A DNA stretch of 64,000 nucleotides from Paenibacillus xylanexedens (GCF_017874615.1 NZ_JAGIKV010000014.1:118099-182098), one strand, 5' to 3'; shown: positions 37,196 through 46,740, counted from the first letter of the stretch. Numbers and translations: made by a program. Notes: a model not told the origin generated them from the letters alone.

Positions 37196-40100
37196 TTATA
37201 CCAGTTGAAGCAGGCTTTCGTTAAGCAGCTGGGCTGTTTCTTCCATTAACTTCTCTCCGATCAGATGCACATGGCGCTGTGTCCAGGATTCGAGCGTTGT
37301 TCCTTGTACCCACTGATTAAAAGCACCGAGTGCCGGACCACAATATACCTGAAAGTCCACCCTGTGCTGATGATTCTCATCCCCCTGAAGCGCCAGTTTG
37401 GCGGAGTGCTCCAGATACCACTTGAAAATAACGGCCATTCTGGCCTTGGGACTACGTTCGGCAAGTGCTCTCTCCTGGGTCGTAAGAGTGGATTCCATCT
37501 CCGCATAAATGCTGTCAAAGCTCCTTTTGAAATACTGCTCCTGAAGCCTTGTTTTTGTTTTCTCATCGATCTCGTCGATGCTGTCGTACTGGCGATACAG
37601 TTCATGCAGTTTGTTAGCACGCGCAGGAAAATAAACACCTTTCTTCAGCACCTGTACCTTGCCTCCCAGTTCAAACATGCCTGCTGCGGGCGCATATCCG
37701 GTATCCTGTACGTTAATTTGCTGAAGCAGTTCCTTTACGAGTTGGCTAGTATTGGCTTCGACCGTACATTGATTAATTGAGCCGGTCAGAATAAAATCCG
37801 CCCCCATGACAAATACTGCCGCAGCCGCCTGGGGTGTACCAATACCTCCAGCTGCACCGACCCGGATTGTTTTGGCGTAGCCATGTTTTTTCATCATCTG
37901 ATTGCGCAGGGACAGCATGGCAGGGAGGAGGGTCATGGATACTGCACCATCGGTATATCCGGCACAATCGGCTTCTGCACAGATGTCATCCGCCATCGGC
38001 AATTGCCGCGCCAATTGGGCCTGTTCAGCGGAAATACGTCCTTCCACCAGCAATTGGTCCAACATATGTTGCGGAGCTGGACTCATAAACAGCTCTGCCA
38101 CCTCTGGACGAGAGCATTTGGCGAGAAGAAGATGAGATGAAGCCACAGTACCATCGGATCTGCGATAGATTCCTTTGACCCGATAGTGGACAAGTGCAGG
38201 AGACATGCCCAGAAATCCTTTTGCTTCCATCTTGTTCAGGCCCAATCTAAGCATTAACTTGATCATCTCTTCCTCGCGCTGAGGGTGGAGAGGATCATGA
38301 AGCACATTTAATCCCCAGCAATGTTGGACAGGCAATTCTTGACGGATGGACATCACCGCCTCTTCCACTTCTTTAGCGCGCAGTCCACCTGTTCCAAGAA
38401 AGCCGACCATACCCGCTTTTGCAAGTGTTGTGATCATCGCCACAGATGAAATGCCGCCGAACATGCCTCCCGCAACGTACGCCAGCCTGGCACCATAATC
38501 CTGCCTGAATTCAGCGCTGCCCATCCGTTCAGATTGGAAACGCTGCGAGCTGCTGAACGGATGGGCAGCGGTCTCAGACACTCCCATTGATACATCCTTA
38601 GGTACGTCCTTTATCACTGCGGTTGAAGCCGGAGGCGGTTCAACCGATAATTTCTCCACAAAAAGTGGCTGAGCCTGAGCCTGGATAGCCTTTACGAGTT
38701 TGCTTAGAGCGGTCCCGGGTCCAATCTGTACAATGTCGTTAACCCCTTTTCCCATCAGATATCGAATGGTATCAGTCCATTGCACGGAGGACGTCAACTG
38801 CTCCACCATGTTGTGTTGCAGATGATCGATTGTATAGGGTCTTGCCCCAACATTGGAAATAACGGATAGCGTCGGGGCAGCAAACTGAAATTGCTTGAGA
38901 TAAGCAGCAAATTGCTGCTTGGCTGCTTCCATATATCTGGAGTGAAATGCGCCGCTCACATTCAAGATGACGTAATTGGATGCACCTTCCTGCTCAAACA
39001 CAGACTTCGCCTGGACTAGCAAGTCCTGCGGACCCGAAATAACGATCTGACTGGGACTGTTCATATTGGCGATATCCAAGTGGTCAAGGCCATGCTGCGC
39101 AAGAATCTTACCGACAACATCCGAATGCAGCCCGATCACAGCTGCCATCCCACCGCCCTCTGCTCTTCCCATTAATTCACCGCGGAACTGGACGATACGT
39201 AGTCCGGTTGCAAAATCAAACACGCCTGCAGCCAGCAACGCATTAAATTCACCCAAACTGTGTCCCGCTACATAGTCCGGCTTCCCCTGTTGCTCAAGCT
39301 CCCTGTAGTACATCAGGGCATTCACGGTGTACAGGGCCGGCTGGGTGTATTCCGTACGTTTGAGTCGGTCTCCGGGGTCCTCAAGACACAGCTCGCGTAT
39401 GGAATATCCCAATATTTCATCTGCGGTGCGGACCAGGTCCGGATAAAGATTCCAAACGTCGTGCCCCATGCCCTTGAACTGCGAGCCTTGCCCTGGAAAT
39501 ACATAAGCCCTCATGGTCTGCTCTCCCCTCTGAATGTTCATGGACGGCTGTTGATATTGCCTGGCCACGCTCTCCAATTGTTCCTTATCCCTGTAAAAGG
39601 GAGATAACAACACGACCGCCGCTGATGAAGCTTGTTTGTCTGCAAGCCGCTTCACAAAACCTGCAAGCGTACCGCCCGGACTGATATCGATATAGTGATG
39701 CGGTCCGGCAGATTCAAGCTTTTGTATTGCTTCGCGAAAGAGAATTGGTTTTCGTGCAACCTGCCAGAAGTGATTTTGTGCAATTCGGGCAGCCTCCCCT
39801 CCAGTCATACAGGAGATTAACGGTATGTGAGGGGCGGCAAATGTAAATGCCTGCAAATCCGCCGTGTATGCTGCTTCTGCGCTATCAATCCATTGAGAAT
39901 GATAGGCAAATGAAACCGGGAGCATCTGACTTAGCACAGCATGCGATGTGAGCCACTCCTGTGCTTTTGTCAGTGCATGCACCGGTCCGGAAATAACAAA
40001 ATGCCCGTCATAATTGACGGACACCAAGGTACAATATTCAATTTCCGGAAGTTCCGGATATAGAGATGCATCTCCCAATATCGCTAACATCGCGCCAGAA

Positions 40101-40498
40101 GGGCAATGTTGCTCGAATCGTATTGCCTGCTTCATAACACAGCGCAAGCCATCTTTTGCACTGAATACGCCCGCAATGGCAGCGGCGGCAAATTCCCCGA
40201 GGCTGCTGCCAAGGACGTAATCAGGGATCACGCCACGCGTCAATAACGATTGGGCAAGTGCATATTCCACCATATAGATGGCGGGATGCGACAGAATGGT
40301 ACGTTCGAAGCGGTCCTCATCGGTTGACGAATCGCCGTACATATACTGGACGATTGACTCGCCCCCGCATTCCAACACCGTTTGATCCAGCGCAAGCATC
40401 GTTTCCCTGAACAATGCATCCTGCTCAAACAGATCCTTCCCCATCTGCGGATACTGCGATCCTTGTCCAGAAAACATAAAAACAACGGAATCGCTCAG
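37196..40498 (-). CDS. trans-acting tandem acyltransferase fused to PfaD-type enoylreductase (AT/acylhydrolase-AT-ER)
   Basis: Supplies the PKS in trans. Domain 1 (about residues 8-290) has the AT fold with FSGQGSQ, but its elbow is GSSLGE and the position of the malonate-binding Arg is Gln (MKQAIRFEQ), fitting the proofreading acylhydrolase class of trans-AT systems. Domain 2 (about 325-620) has FPGQGSQ, GHSLGE, QFRGELM with the Arg, and the AFHS histidine, so it is the malonyl-CoA transferase. Domain 3 (about 655-1100) is a PfaD-like FMN enoylreductase with GGMFGG and GAAGGIG. First gene of the operon. The only in-frame GTG (40505-40507) overlaps the Shine-Dalgarno itself, so initiation is more likely at the CTG at 40496-40498, 7 nt after AAGGAGGT. 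Confidence 0.93.
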   Translation of the reverse strand: MSDSVVFMFSGQGSQYPQMGKDLFEQDALFRETMLALDQTVLECGGESIVQYMYGDSSTDEDRFERTILSHPAIYMVEYALAQSLLTRGVIPDYVLGSSLGEFAAAAIAGVFSAKDGLRCVMKQAIRFEQHCPSGAMLAILGDASLYPELPEIEYCTLVSVNYDGHFVISGPVHALTKAQEWLTSHAVLSQMLPVSFAYHSQWIDSAEAAYTADLQAFTFAAPHIPLISCMTGGEAARIAQNHFWQVARKPILFREAIQKLESAGPHHYIDISPGGTLAGFVKRLADKQASSAAVVLLSPFYRDKEQLESVARQYQQPSMNIQRGEQTMRAYVFPGQGSQFKGMGHDVWNLYPDLVRTADEILGYSIRELCLEDPGDRLKRTEYTQPALYTVNALMYYRELEQQGKPDYVAGHSLGEFNALLAAGVFDFATGLRIVQFRGELMGRAEGGGMAAVIGLHSDVVGKILAQHGLDHLDIANMNSPSQIVISGPQDLLVQAKSVFEQEGASNYVILNVSGAFHSRYMEAAKQQFAAYLKQFQFAAPTLSVISNVGARPYTIDHLQHNMVEQLTSSVQWTDTIRYLMGKGVNDIVQIGPGTALSKLVKAIQAQAQPLFVEKLSVEPPPASTAVIKDVPKDVSMGVSETAAHPFSSSQRFQSERMGSAEFRQDYGARLAYVAGGMFGGISSVAMITTLAKAGMVGFLGTGGLRAKEVEEAVMSIRQELPVQHCWGLNVLHDPLHPQREEEMIKLMLRLGLNKMEAKGFLGMSPALVHYRVKGIYRRSDGTVASSHLLLAKCSRPEVAELFMSPAPQHMLDQLLVEGRISAEQAQLARQLPMADDICAEADCAGYTDGAVSMTLLPAMLSLRNQMMKKHGYAKTIRVGAAGGIGTPQAAAAVFVMGADFILTGSINQCTVEANTSQLVKELLQQINVQDTGYAPAAGMFELGGKVQVLKKGVYFPARANKLHELYRQYDSIDEIDEKTKTRLQEQYFKRSFDSIYAEMESTLTTQERALAERSPKARMAVIFKWYLEHSAKLALQGDENHQHRVDFQVYCGPALGAFNQWVQGTTLESWTQRHVHLIGEKLMEETAQLLNESLLQLV

Positions 40499-40505
40499 TC
40501 TGAGC

Positions 40506-40513
40506 ACCTCCTT
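40506..40513 (-). promoter_or_regulatory. Shine-Dalgarno that rules out the GTG start of the AT/ER gene
   Basis: AAGGAGGT on the minus strand overlaps the in-frame GTG codon at 40505-40507, which therefore cannot be initiated from it. The next in-frame candidate is CTG at 40498, 7 nt downstream. The first in-frame ATG lies within the FSGQGSQ beta strand and is too far away. Confidence 0.6.
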
Positions 40514-40598
40514 ACAAGCACATCAATAGACATATCAAATAAACTCCGCTATCCCCGTTGATCAGGGACAGAAGGTTATAATTTAACGCATAACTATC

Positions 40599-40625
40599 AT
40601 TATATGTGCATTTTCCTATCTTCAA
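40599..40625 (-). promoter_or_regulatory. candidate sigma-A promoter of the PKS operon
   Basis: On the minus strand a consensus TATAAT (40599-40604) lies downstream of TTGAAG (40620-40625) with a 15-bp spacer, shorter than the ideal 17. This would give a leader of about 95 nt before the AT/ER gene. The spacer makes it tentative, but it is the clearest -10 box in the gap. Confidence 0.35.
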
Positions 40626-40681
40626 CGTGCCGAAACAACGATTGAATTAGTTGAAAAGCTTGTTGAATATACTATAATCAA

Positions 40682-40717
40682 TTTTGTAATTTTTGTAAAT
40701 GATGGATTTTGTAAATG
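40682..40717. repeat. tandem TTTTGTAAATG direct repeats upstream of the PKS operon
   Basis: TTTTGTAAATG occurs at 40691-40701 and 40707-40717, 16 bp apart, preceded by a shortened copy TTTTGTAAT at 40682-40690. They lie about 60-110 bp upstream of the candidate promoter, in the place of an activator or repressor site. The rest of the 40508-41022 gap is AT-rich with no supported gene. Confidence 0.4.
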
Positions 40718-41022
40718 TAGTCATTGCATATCGTAAAATGATGAATAACATCGTATTTTAAATATAAAAATAGAAAAATGGTATGGATTCGTATTATTTA
40801 TTTTCCATAAATCAGAATTTCGGAATGATTCAATAAATAAATAACGATCAAATAAATGACAATTGATGTTACTTTTGTGCTTTGTCTAACTGAAGAAAGC
40901 TATATTAAAGCTTCCGCCGTTTTCGCATATGTTAACGAACTTTTAAATTTATTCATCGAATATATAATTGTCAGCTTAACAACTGCTTTTATCTCGCCAC
41001 ATCGCATTTTATTTAGTAAAAC

Positions 41023-41047
41023 AAAAAAGCCGCTAAAATAGCGACTT
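41023..41047 (-). terminator. rho-independent terminator of the RCC1-repeat gene
   Basis: Minus-strand RNA forms AGUCGCUA / UAGCGGCU around a UUU loop, 8 pairs with one G-U wobble, followed by six U. The plus-strand RNA would have a C-A mismatch, so the element is strand-specific. It is part of a repeated element found again near 56.15 kb. Confidence 0.75.
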
Positions 41048-41074
41048 CAATGGGACCATGATCTTGTCCCTCGA
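41023..41074 (-). repeat. copy A of a 52-bp two-hairpin terminator repeat
   Basis: A stretch nearly identical to 56133-56186. Read on the minus strand it holds a GGGAC...GTCCC hairpin, a short ATTGAA spacer and the terminator hairpin with its T tract. The two copies follow unrelated minus-strand genes. Confidence 0.7.
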
Positions 41075-41090
41075 TATAAAATTCCTTTAT

Positions 41091-41978
41091 TTATGGTTGA
41101 ATGTTACTCCATCCGCTTACATCACATTGTCCATAATCATTATCACCCACAGCAACCATCGTACCATCCGATTTCAGTCCAATCGTATGGGCACACCCCG
41201 CCGAAACAGCTCTAATTCCGTACCAGGCACTTACATCGCATTGGTGATGTTTATTCGAACCCACAGCAACCATCGTACCATCGGACTTAAGACCAACGGT
41301 ATGATAACTCCCTGCTGCAACTGCTACAATATCGCGCCAACCGCTTACGTCGCATTCGCCTTCATTATTTCTACCCACAGCCACTACCGTGCCATCTGAT
41401 TTAAGCCCAATCGTATGAAGATACCCCGCCGAAACAGCCAATATGTCGCTCCAGTCGTTTATGCTACATTGGTTATACTTATTGTTACCAACTGCTGTTA
41501 CCGTTCCGTCTAATTTTAGACCAACTGTATGCCAGTCACCCGTAGTGACCGATACAATATCGCGCCAGCTGCTCACGTTGCATTCCCCTTCATTATTTCG
41601 CCCCACCGCAACCACCGTGCCATCTGATTTAACCCCAACCGTACGGCACCAACCTGCCGAAACGGTTACAATATCGCGCCATTCGCTTACATTACATTGG
41701 TCATGCTTATTCCAACCTATAGCTGTTACCGTACCATCAGATTTAAGACCAACGGTATGGGCATTACCGGTATTCGTAGCCATATGAACATTACCCGCTG
41801 CAACTGCGACGACATCGCACCAATCGCTTACCTTACATTGACCATATTTATTATCACCCACAGCTGTTACTGTTCCGTCAGATTTAAGAGCAACGGTATG
41901 ACGACGACCCGCCGCTATGGTACAGTTACGGAACCGTTTCGTCTCAAAAACCGCTTCATTCCGTGAATTGTAGTCCAT
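41091..41978 (-). CDS. RCC1-repeat beta-propeller protein
   Basis: 295 residues made almost wholly of seven repeats of about 38 residues with the pattern HTVGLKSDGTVxAVG, then an N-x-x-GQC-like turn and W-x-DIVAV. This is the regulator-of-chromosome-condensation repeat, and seven copies would close one seven-bladed propeller. Blade 2 has an eight-residue insert (HMATNTGN). There is no signal peptide or membrane segment, so it is probably cytosolic, with a protein-binding role that cannot be named. ATG has a GGAGGG site at suitable spacing. It lies head-to-tail upstream of the PKS operon on the same strand but is separated from it by a terminator. Confidence 0.88.
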   Translation of the reverse strand: MDYNSRNEAVFETKRFRNCTIAAGRRHTVALKSDGTVTAVGDNKYGQCKVSDWCDVVAVAAGNVHMATNTGNAHTVGLKSDGTVTAIGWNKHDQCNVSEWRDIVTVSAGWCRTVGVKSDGTVVAVGRNNEGECNVSSWRDIVSVTTGDWHTVGLKLDGTVTAVGNNKYNQCSINDWSDILAVSAGYLHTIGLKSDGTVVAVGRNNEGECDVSGWRDIVAVAAGSYHTVGLKSDGTMVAVGSNKHHQCDVSAWYGIRAVSAGCAHTIGLKSDGTMVAVGDNDYGQCDVSGWSNIQP

Positions 41979-42064
41979 ATCTTTCTTCCCTCCACCAATT
42001 GAAAATCCGCCGTTAGTTCAATTGTATGTCATAAAGTTTGTTGTTAAATCGCACTGTTACAAAA

Positions 42065-42113
42065 GAAAGGCTCGCACAGGCAGGGTATTCTTACTTCCCT
42101 GCCCAATACGAGC
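42065..42113 (-). terminator. terminator downstream of fbp
   Basis: GCTCG (42070-42074) with CGAGC (42109-42113) and GGCAGGG (42079-42085) with CCCTGCC (42097-42103) form a long interrupted stem. It is followed on the minus strand by a pyrimidine-rich CTTTCTTTT tract. Confidence 0.65.
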
Positions 42114-42170
42114 GTCTACGTCAAATTGCACTCAAACGGTTGATCCAGGTGTGTATTTTTAGGAATCGTT

Positions 42171-44102
42171 TCATTTCATGTAGCGATAGTCTAATAGATC
42201 CTTCAAATTTGAAATTTTCTGCAACAGCTGTTCCCCGACATTGGTTTCCCTTACCAGTTTCCGCGCCAGTTCTTTGTCCACCAATCTTTTTAGAGATAAC
42301 ACGTCCGTTCCGTTACATAAGACATCTTCTTTTGAGTTGAATTTCTTATGGGCGACGAGCTGCATGCCAAAGGAATTGTACAACAAGGTATATCCGGCAA
42401 TGCCCGTTGTGGATTGATAGGCTTTGGAAAAACCGCCGTCAATCACGATCATTTTGCCGTTTGCTTTAACAGGGCTCTCTCCACTAATTTCTTTGACTGG
42501 TGTGTGGCCGTTAATGACATGTCCATGATCTGGATTCATATCAAACTCCTGCATGATTTTTCGACAGATCTCTTCATTTTCACGTAAATGGTAGTACGGA
42601 TTCTTTCTCTCCTTATGTGCTTCTTTATCTTGGATAAAGTACCGTTCAAAAGTGGTCATTTCTCTCTTTCCAAAGAGCGAGGAGCATTCCCCTGTCCAGA
42701 TGTACCATACCATATCCGTCGCCAGATCTTCTGTCTCTTCCGGATGCGCAAAGGCGTAACGTAAATAATCTTCAAAAACATCAAGCAATTGACGGCCCGC
42801 ATATGTCTTGTCTTCAATCTGCATTTCTTCCATATTTCCTTCTTCATCCAAAGGAATACAGCCGTGGATTAACAAATTCCCGTTGTATTTTAAATAAAGG
42901 CTACCCTTTTTCATGAGGAAATTCATATGTCTGGCCATCTTTTCGGAATGCTGAACGGAAAACAGCAGCTTTTCCATTACCTGGCGTTCTTCCTCCAGCA
43001 ATTGTTCAGGCTTCTGCGGATTTACGGTTGCAAAACAGGTGTTTTCCAGCAGGTACGTTTTACCGCAGATGTTGATTTCATTGTTGTCGTAATCAATCTG
43101 CTCCAGCAAAAGTCTTTCAGACATATTAAAGTATGGGCGTCTCTTGATAATCGGGCTTTCAAGTTTAAACTGAATCATGGCAATGGCTTGGTGAATTTTG
43201 GTAATCTGCAGAATTTCCTGCTCCGATACATTATGGCCAGCCTGTAACTTAGGTCTGAAGGACGGATTGTCATCATAATATTTCTCCGCCAGGTTTAGCA
43301 ATGGGCGCAGATTGATTCCGTATACATCTTCAATGATGTCCAGATTATCGTATCTGGCGCAGATCCGAATAATATTCGCAAGGCAGACCAGAGAACCTGC
43401 GTAGGCTCCGATCCAGAGGACATCATGGTTCCCCCACTGTATGTCTACAGAATGGTAGTTGATCAGCGTATCCATAATTTTATCGGGGTACGGCCCCCGG
43501 TCATAGATATCTCCAACCACATGAAGATGGTCAACCACCAGGCGCTGTGTCGTATAAGCAAGGCCGATAATGAGATTGTCCGCCTGGCCCAAGGATATAA
43601 TTTGCCGATATATTTCCTCGTAATAAGGATCCTTATTGTTGGTCGAATCCGTCTTGTATAGAAGCTCTTCTACAATATATACATACTGCTCTGGCAGAGC
43701 TTTACGCAATTTCGAGCGTGTATACTTGGAAGAGGCATAAGAAATAAGCTTAAGCATGTGTTCAATTGTTAGTCTATACCACTGGTTCAAAGCCTGTTTA
43801 TTGCTCAGTTCCCCTATAACCAGCTGTATTTTTTCTTCCGGGTAATAAACCAACGCCGCAAAATCATTGATTTCTTGATCCGTCCAAACCTCCCGGAATA
43901 ATTCTTTGATTTTCTCTTTGACGGTACCCGAACCGTTTCTTAGTACATGCTGAAAAGCCTGAAACTCCCCATGCAAATCACTGACAAAATGCTCGGTTCC
44001 CTTCGGGAGATTGGAGATCGCTTCAAGGTTGATGATCTCTGTTATAATTTTTTCTTCCGTATCATATTTCTCGGCCAATAAATCTAGAAACTGCTCATCC
44101 AA
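42171..44102 (-). CDS. fbp: class III fructose-1,6-bisphosphatase
   Basis: 643 residues, the usual length of the Firmicute class III enzyme, which hydrolyses fructose-1,6-bisphosphate to fructose-6-phosphate and phosphate in gluconeogenesis in the cytosol. The metallophosphoesterase metal motifs are visible: SDLHGE near residue 42, GDIYDRGP near 197 and QWGNHD near 222, with a later INGHTP. The start is TTG at 44102 with a purine-rich GGGGGA site 8 nt away; the protein begins MDEQFLDLL as in relatives. It is a single-gene unit with its own terminator and is not related to the PKS. Confidence 0.96.
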   Translation of the reverse strand: MDEQFLDLLAEKYDTEEKIITEIINLEAISNLPKGTEHFVSDLHGEFQAFQHVLRNGSGTVKEKIKELFREVWTDQEINDFAALVYYPEEKIQLVIGELSNKQALNQWYRLTIEHMLKLISYASSKYTRSKLRKALPEQYVYIVEELLYKTDSTNNKDPYYEEIYRQIISLGQADNLIIGLAYTTQRLVVDHLHVVGDIYDRGPYPDKIMDTLINYHSVDIQWGNHDVLWIGAYAGSLVCLANIIRICARYDNLDIIEDVYGINLRPLLNLAEKYYDDNPSFRPKLQAGHNVSEQEILQITKIHQAIAMIQFKLESPIIKRRPYFNMSERLLLEQIDYDNNEINICGKTYLLENTCFATVNPQKPEQLLEEERQVMEKLLFSVQHSEKMARHMNFLMKKGSLYLKYNGNLLIHGCIPLDEEGNMEEMQIEDKTYAGRQLLDVFEDYLRYAFAHPEETEDLATDMVWYIWTGECSSLFGKREMTTFERYFIQDKEAHKERKNPYYHLRENEEICRKIMQEFDMNPDHGHVINGHTPVKEISGESPVKANGKMIVIDGGFSKAYQSTTGIAGYTLLYNSFGMQLVAHKKFNSKEDVLCNGTDVLSLKRLVDKELARKLVRETNVGEQLLQKISNLKDLLDYRYMK

Positions 44103-44343
44103 AACAGATGTCCCCCTTCAAGGAAGTATGGTGTTGTATAGCCGGGTCCAAAAGCTTTAGACCGATATCAAATTACACTCTATACTTGGCATTGATTATA
44201 TGTTAATTATCAGCATCGCCTTCCCCCATCATACTCCAGTTCATCATATATGAACAAATTTGTGAATGGATCTGAATAAACAATGTCTCCTCACTTTCAA
44301 CAGCGTTTTACTGTACTTAACAGTTTGATGTCTCGTACATAAG

Positions 44344-45255
44344 CTATCCGGTTTTATTCTCACTCTGTGAACCAAACACTACCCTGGTTGCTTCTATAAA
44401 AGATAACATCATTGGTGAAAGCCATTTGTCTTTATGCCACAACATCTGTGTATACACCTGCAAGTCCGGAACTTGCCATGGGAGGACAACAAGTTCTCCG
44501 CGTTCAACTTCAGATTCCGCGACGATCTCAGGAAGAAAGGCAATACCGATTCCTGAAATTGCACATTGTTTAATGGCTTCAGCACTTTGAAACTCTAAAT
44601 ATGTAATGCTATCAATGCCCTCTTTTTCAAATGACCGATCAAACATCGTTCGATAGGGACAACCCTTCTCATTTGTCAGGAACACTTCTTCATGGAAATC
44701 TTCCAATTGCAGCACCGTTCGTTTGGCGAGTGGGTGATCTGGAGCTGCTAACAATCGGAAATGTTCTTCCAGCAAAGGTTCCACGGAAAGTCCACTCGAG
44801 CGAATAGGTTCATCCAACATATAAACAATATCCGTGGTTCCCTCAAAGAGCGTTTGCTTGAGCTCTTGATTCGGAACTGAGCGGAAAATTAGGCGAACTC
44901 CCGGATGCTGCGAACGAAACCGTTGGAAGACAGGTGGAAGCCGATAGGAGCAAATAACCTCATTCGCACTTATCGTTAAGGTACCACTTAGTAGTTTTTC
45001 ATCATCATGGACAGCACTGCGAGCTTCGTCCATTTTTTCAAGAACGCCTTGGGCGTGTGTTAAAAAGCGTTTACCCGCAGTTGTGAGCGCGAGTTGCTTG
45101 CTCAACCGATCAAAGAGGCGAACACCTAGCTCATCTTCCAATGCTTTAATTTGCATCGTGACGTTGGAAGGAACGTAGCTCAGCACTTCTGCTGCCCGCG
45201 TGAAATTCAATGTTTTTGCAACCGTACAAAACGTATTCAGTTGACGCAATTCCAT
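44344..45255 (-). CDS. LysR-family transcriptional regulator
   Basis: About 303 residues. The N-terminal winged helix-turn-helix (MELRQLNTF through AAEVLSYVPSNVTMQI) is typical of LysR, followed by a periplasmic-binding-protein-like effector domain from about residue 90. The start is taken at 45255 because a run of G (AGGGGGGG) forms the ribosome site 6 nt before it; an ATG six codons earlier puts that site inside the gene. It is divergent from the hydrolase at 45400, so it probably controls that gene and itself from the shared 144-bp gap. Confidence 0.93.
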   Translation of the reverse strand: MELRQLNTFCTVAKTLNFTRAAEVLSYVPSNVTMQIKALEDELGVRLFDRLSKQLALTTAGKRFLTHAQGVLEKMDEARSAVHDDEKLLSGTLTISANEVICSYRLPPVFQRFRSQHPGVRLIFRSVPNQELKQTLFEGTTDIVYMLDEPIRSSGLSVEPLLEEHFRLLAAPDHPLAKRTVLQLEDFHEEVFLTNEKGCPYRTMFDRSFEKEGIDSITYLEFQSAEAIKQCAISGIGIAFLPEIVAESEVERGELVVLPWQVPDLQVYTQMLWHKDKWLSPMMLSFIEATRVVFGSQSENKTG

Positions 45256-45275
45256 CCCATGCCCCCCCTTCATCT

Positions 45276-45290
45276 TTCAATTTTATTGAA
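45276..45290. promoter_or_regulatory. candidate LysR box
   Basis: TTCAAT-TTT-ATTGAA is a perfect dyad. Its inner part fits the T-N11-A pattern of LysR-type regulator sites. It sits just upstream of the lysR start, in the divergent gap. Confidence 0.5.
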
Positions 45291-45399
45291 TACTGTCTTG
45301 AATTCTATTCACTTTTATTGAGGGTATCACAGCTCTATACTGAGTACAAGAGATCACAGGGAACATGTGGTTTTTCATTTTGAAGGGAGCGACTATACG

Positions 45400-46419
45400 A
45401 TGGATTATGAAATTTTTAATTTGGGTGATGTACTCTTACAATCAGGAGTGACGTTACCAAACGCTTATCTCGCTTATAAAACTTACGGAAAAATAAATGA
45501 ACAGAAAGATAATTTTGTTGTCTATCCAACGGCTTTTGGAGATCAGCATGTTCAGAATGAATGGCTCATTGGCAGCGGGATGGCACTGGATCCAGAGAAA
45601 TATTTTATTATCGTTCCCAATTTGATGGGCAATGGGCTCTCTTCCTCTCCCAGTAACACGCCTCCTCCATTCGATCGGGCTAACTTTCCACAGGTAACCA
45701 TCTATGACAACGTTCGATTCCAGCACCAACTGCTGACCGAAAAATTCGGTATTGAAAAGATTGCTCTCGTCGTCGGGTGGTCGATGGGTGGTATTCAGGC
45801 ATTTCAATGGGGGGCAAGTTACCCGGAGATGGTTGAACGAATCGCACCTTTCGGAGGCATCGCCAAACCTTGGCCTCACACATTTGTGGTTCTGGAAGGT
45901 GTGAAAGCTTCATTGCTATCCGCAGTCGGCTTCGACTCAAGTAAATTAAACCAACTAAGCTCTACAGACATGCGTGCCGTTGGTCGGGTGTATGCAGGAT
46001 GGGGACTATCACATGCGTTTTATAGAGAAGAGCTATACCGTGAGATGGGGTTTGACACATTGGAGGATTTTGTAGCTGGTGTCTGGGAAAACAGCTTTAT
46101 GAATATGGATCCGCATAATGTTCTAGCCATGTTATGGACAGGCCAACATGCTGATATCAGTGCAAACCCCTCCTATAACGGAGACTTTGATAAAGCACTT
46201 CAGAGCATAAAAGCTTATGCCTGTATCATGCCGGGAAGCACGGATCTCTTCTGCACTGCGGCCGATAATGAATACGAAGCTAAGCGTATACCTAATGCTG
46301 TCTTGAAACCAATCCAATCGATCTGGGGCCATTTTGCCGGTCGTGGAATCAACAGTGCCGATAATCAATTTATTGATGAGAATCTAAAACACTTGTTGTC
46401 ACTTAGCACTAATGAATAG
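45400..46419 (+). CDS. alpha/beta hydrolase of the homoserine O-acetyltransferase (MetX)-like family
   Basis: About 339 residues. The nucleophile elbow GWSMGG, an acid in the STDLF segment and a histidine in WGHFAG form the triad of the MetX-like hydrolase superfamily. Members acetylate homoserine or hydrolyse esters and amides; which applies is not visible. Start at 45400 (MDYEIFNLGD) is set by GAAGGGAG 10 nt upstream; an in-frame GTG at 45367 has no site. Divergent from the LysR gene, which is the likely regulator. Confidence 0.85.
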   Translation: MDYEIFNLGDVLLQSGVTLPNAYLAYKTYGKINEQKDNFVVYPTAFGDQHVQNEWLIGSGMALDPEKYFIIVPNLMGNGLSSSPSNTPPPFDRANFPQVTIYDNVRFQHQLLTEKFGIEKIALVVGWSMGGIQAFQWGASYPEMVERIAPFGGIAKPWPHTFVVLEGVKASLLSAVGFDSSKLNQLSSTDMRAVGRVYAGWGLSHAFYREELYREMGFDTLEDFVAGVWENSFMNMDPHNVLAMLWTGQHADISANPSYNGDFDKALQSIKAYACIMPGSTDLFCTAADNEYEAKRIPNAVLKPIQSIWGHFAGRGINSADNQFIDENLKHLLSLSTNE

Positions 46420-46549
46420 ATCGTCACTTGCATTGGGAATTCAGTGAACAGAAGCGTTGATCTTTCGGAGGGAGAGCTCCCCCCAAGCAGTGGTGTTGTT
46501 GAGTGATGATGTAGAAATTAAGGAACCAGCAATAATGAAGTTGAGGACC

Positions 46550-46639
46550 TTATTCCGATGTTTCTTTTGCATCCTCTGCCAATCTCATTTCTATGGCTTT
46601 CATCTTTAATTCCACCGGATAACTCACTCTGGTTGGCAT
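46550..46639 (-). pseudogene. truncated IS3-like transposase OrfA remnant
   Basis: A 29-codon reading frame begins MPTRVSYPVELKMKAIEM, which resembles the N-terminal helix-turn-helix of IS3-family OrfA proteins, and then ends in a stop. GGAGGTG is present 8 nt before ATG. No further transposase sequence is seen between it and 46420. Family assignment rests on this short stretch only. The 321-bp gap 46420-46740 holds nothing else beyond the adjoining inverted repeat. Confidence 0.45.
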
Positions 46640-46642
46640 TAC

Positions 46643-46706
46643 AAACACACCTCCAAGATGATCTCCCTATCTTACGACAAGGTTTCATTCTCTTGAAGGT
46701 GTGTTT
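46643..46706. repeat. 16-bp inverted repeat (15/16 paired) upstream of the transposase remnant
   Basis: AAACACACCTCCAAGA (46643-46658) and TCTTGAAGGTGTGTTT (46691-46706) are complementary except at one position, separated by 32 bp. The left arm carries the ribosome site of the transposase remnant on the minus strand, so the hairpin could hide that site, as in some insertion sequences. It could also be a remnant of element ends. Confidence 0.6.
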
Positions 46707-46740
46707 GATTAATACATATTCCTAATGATTATAACTACAA

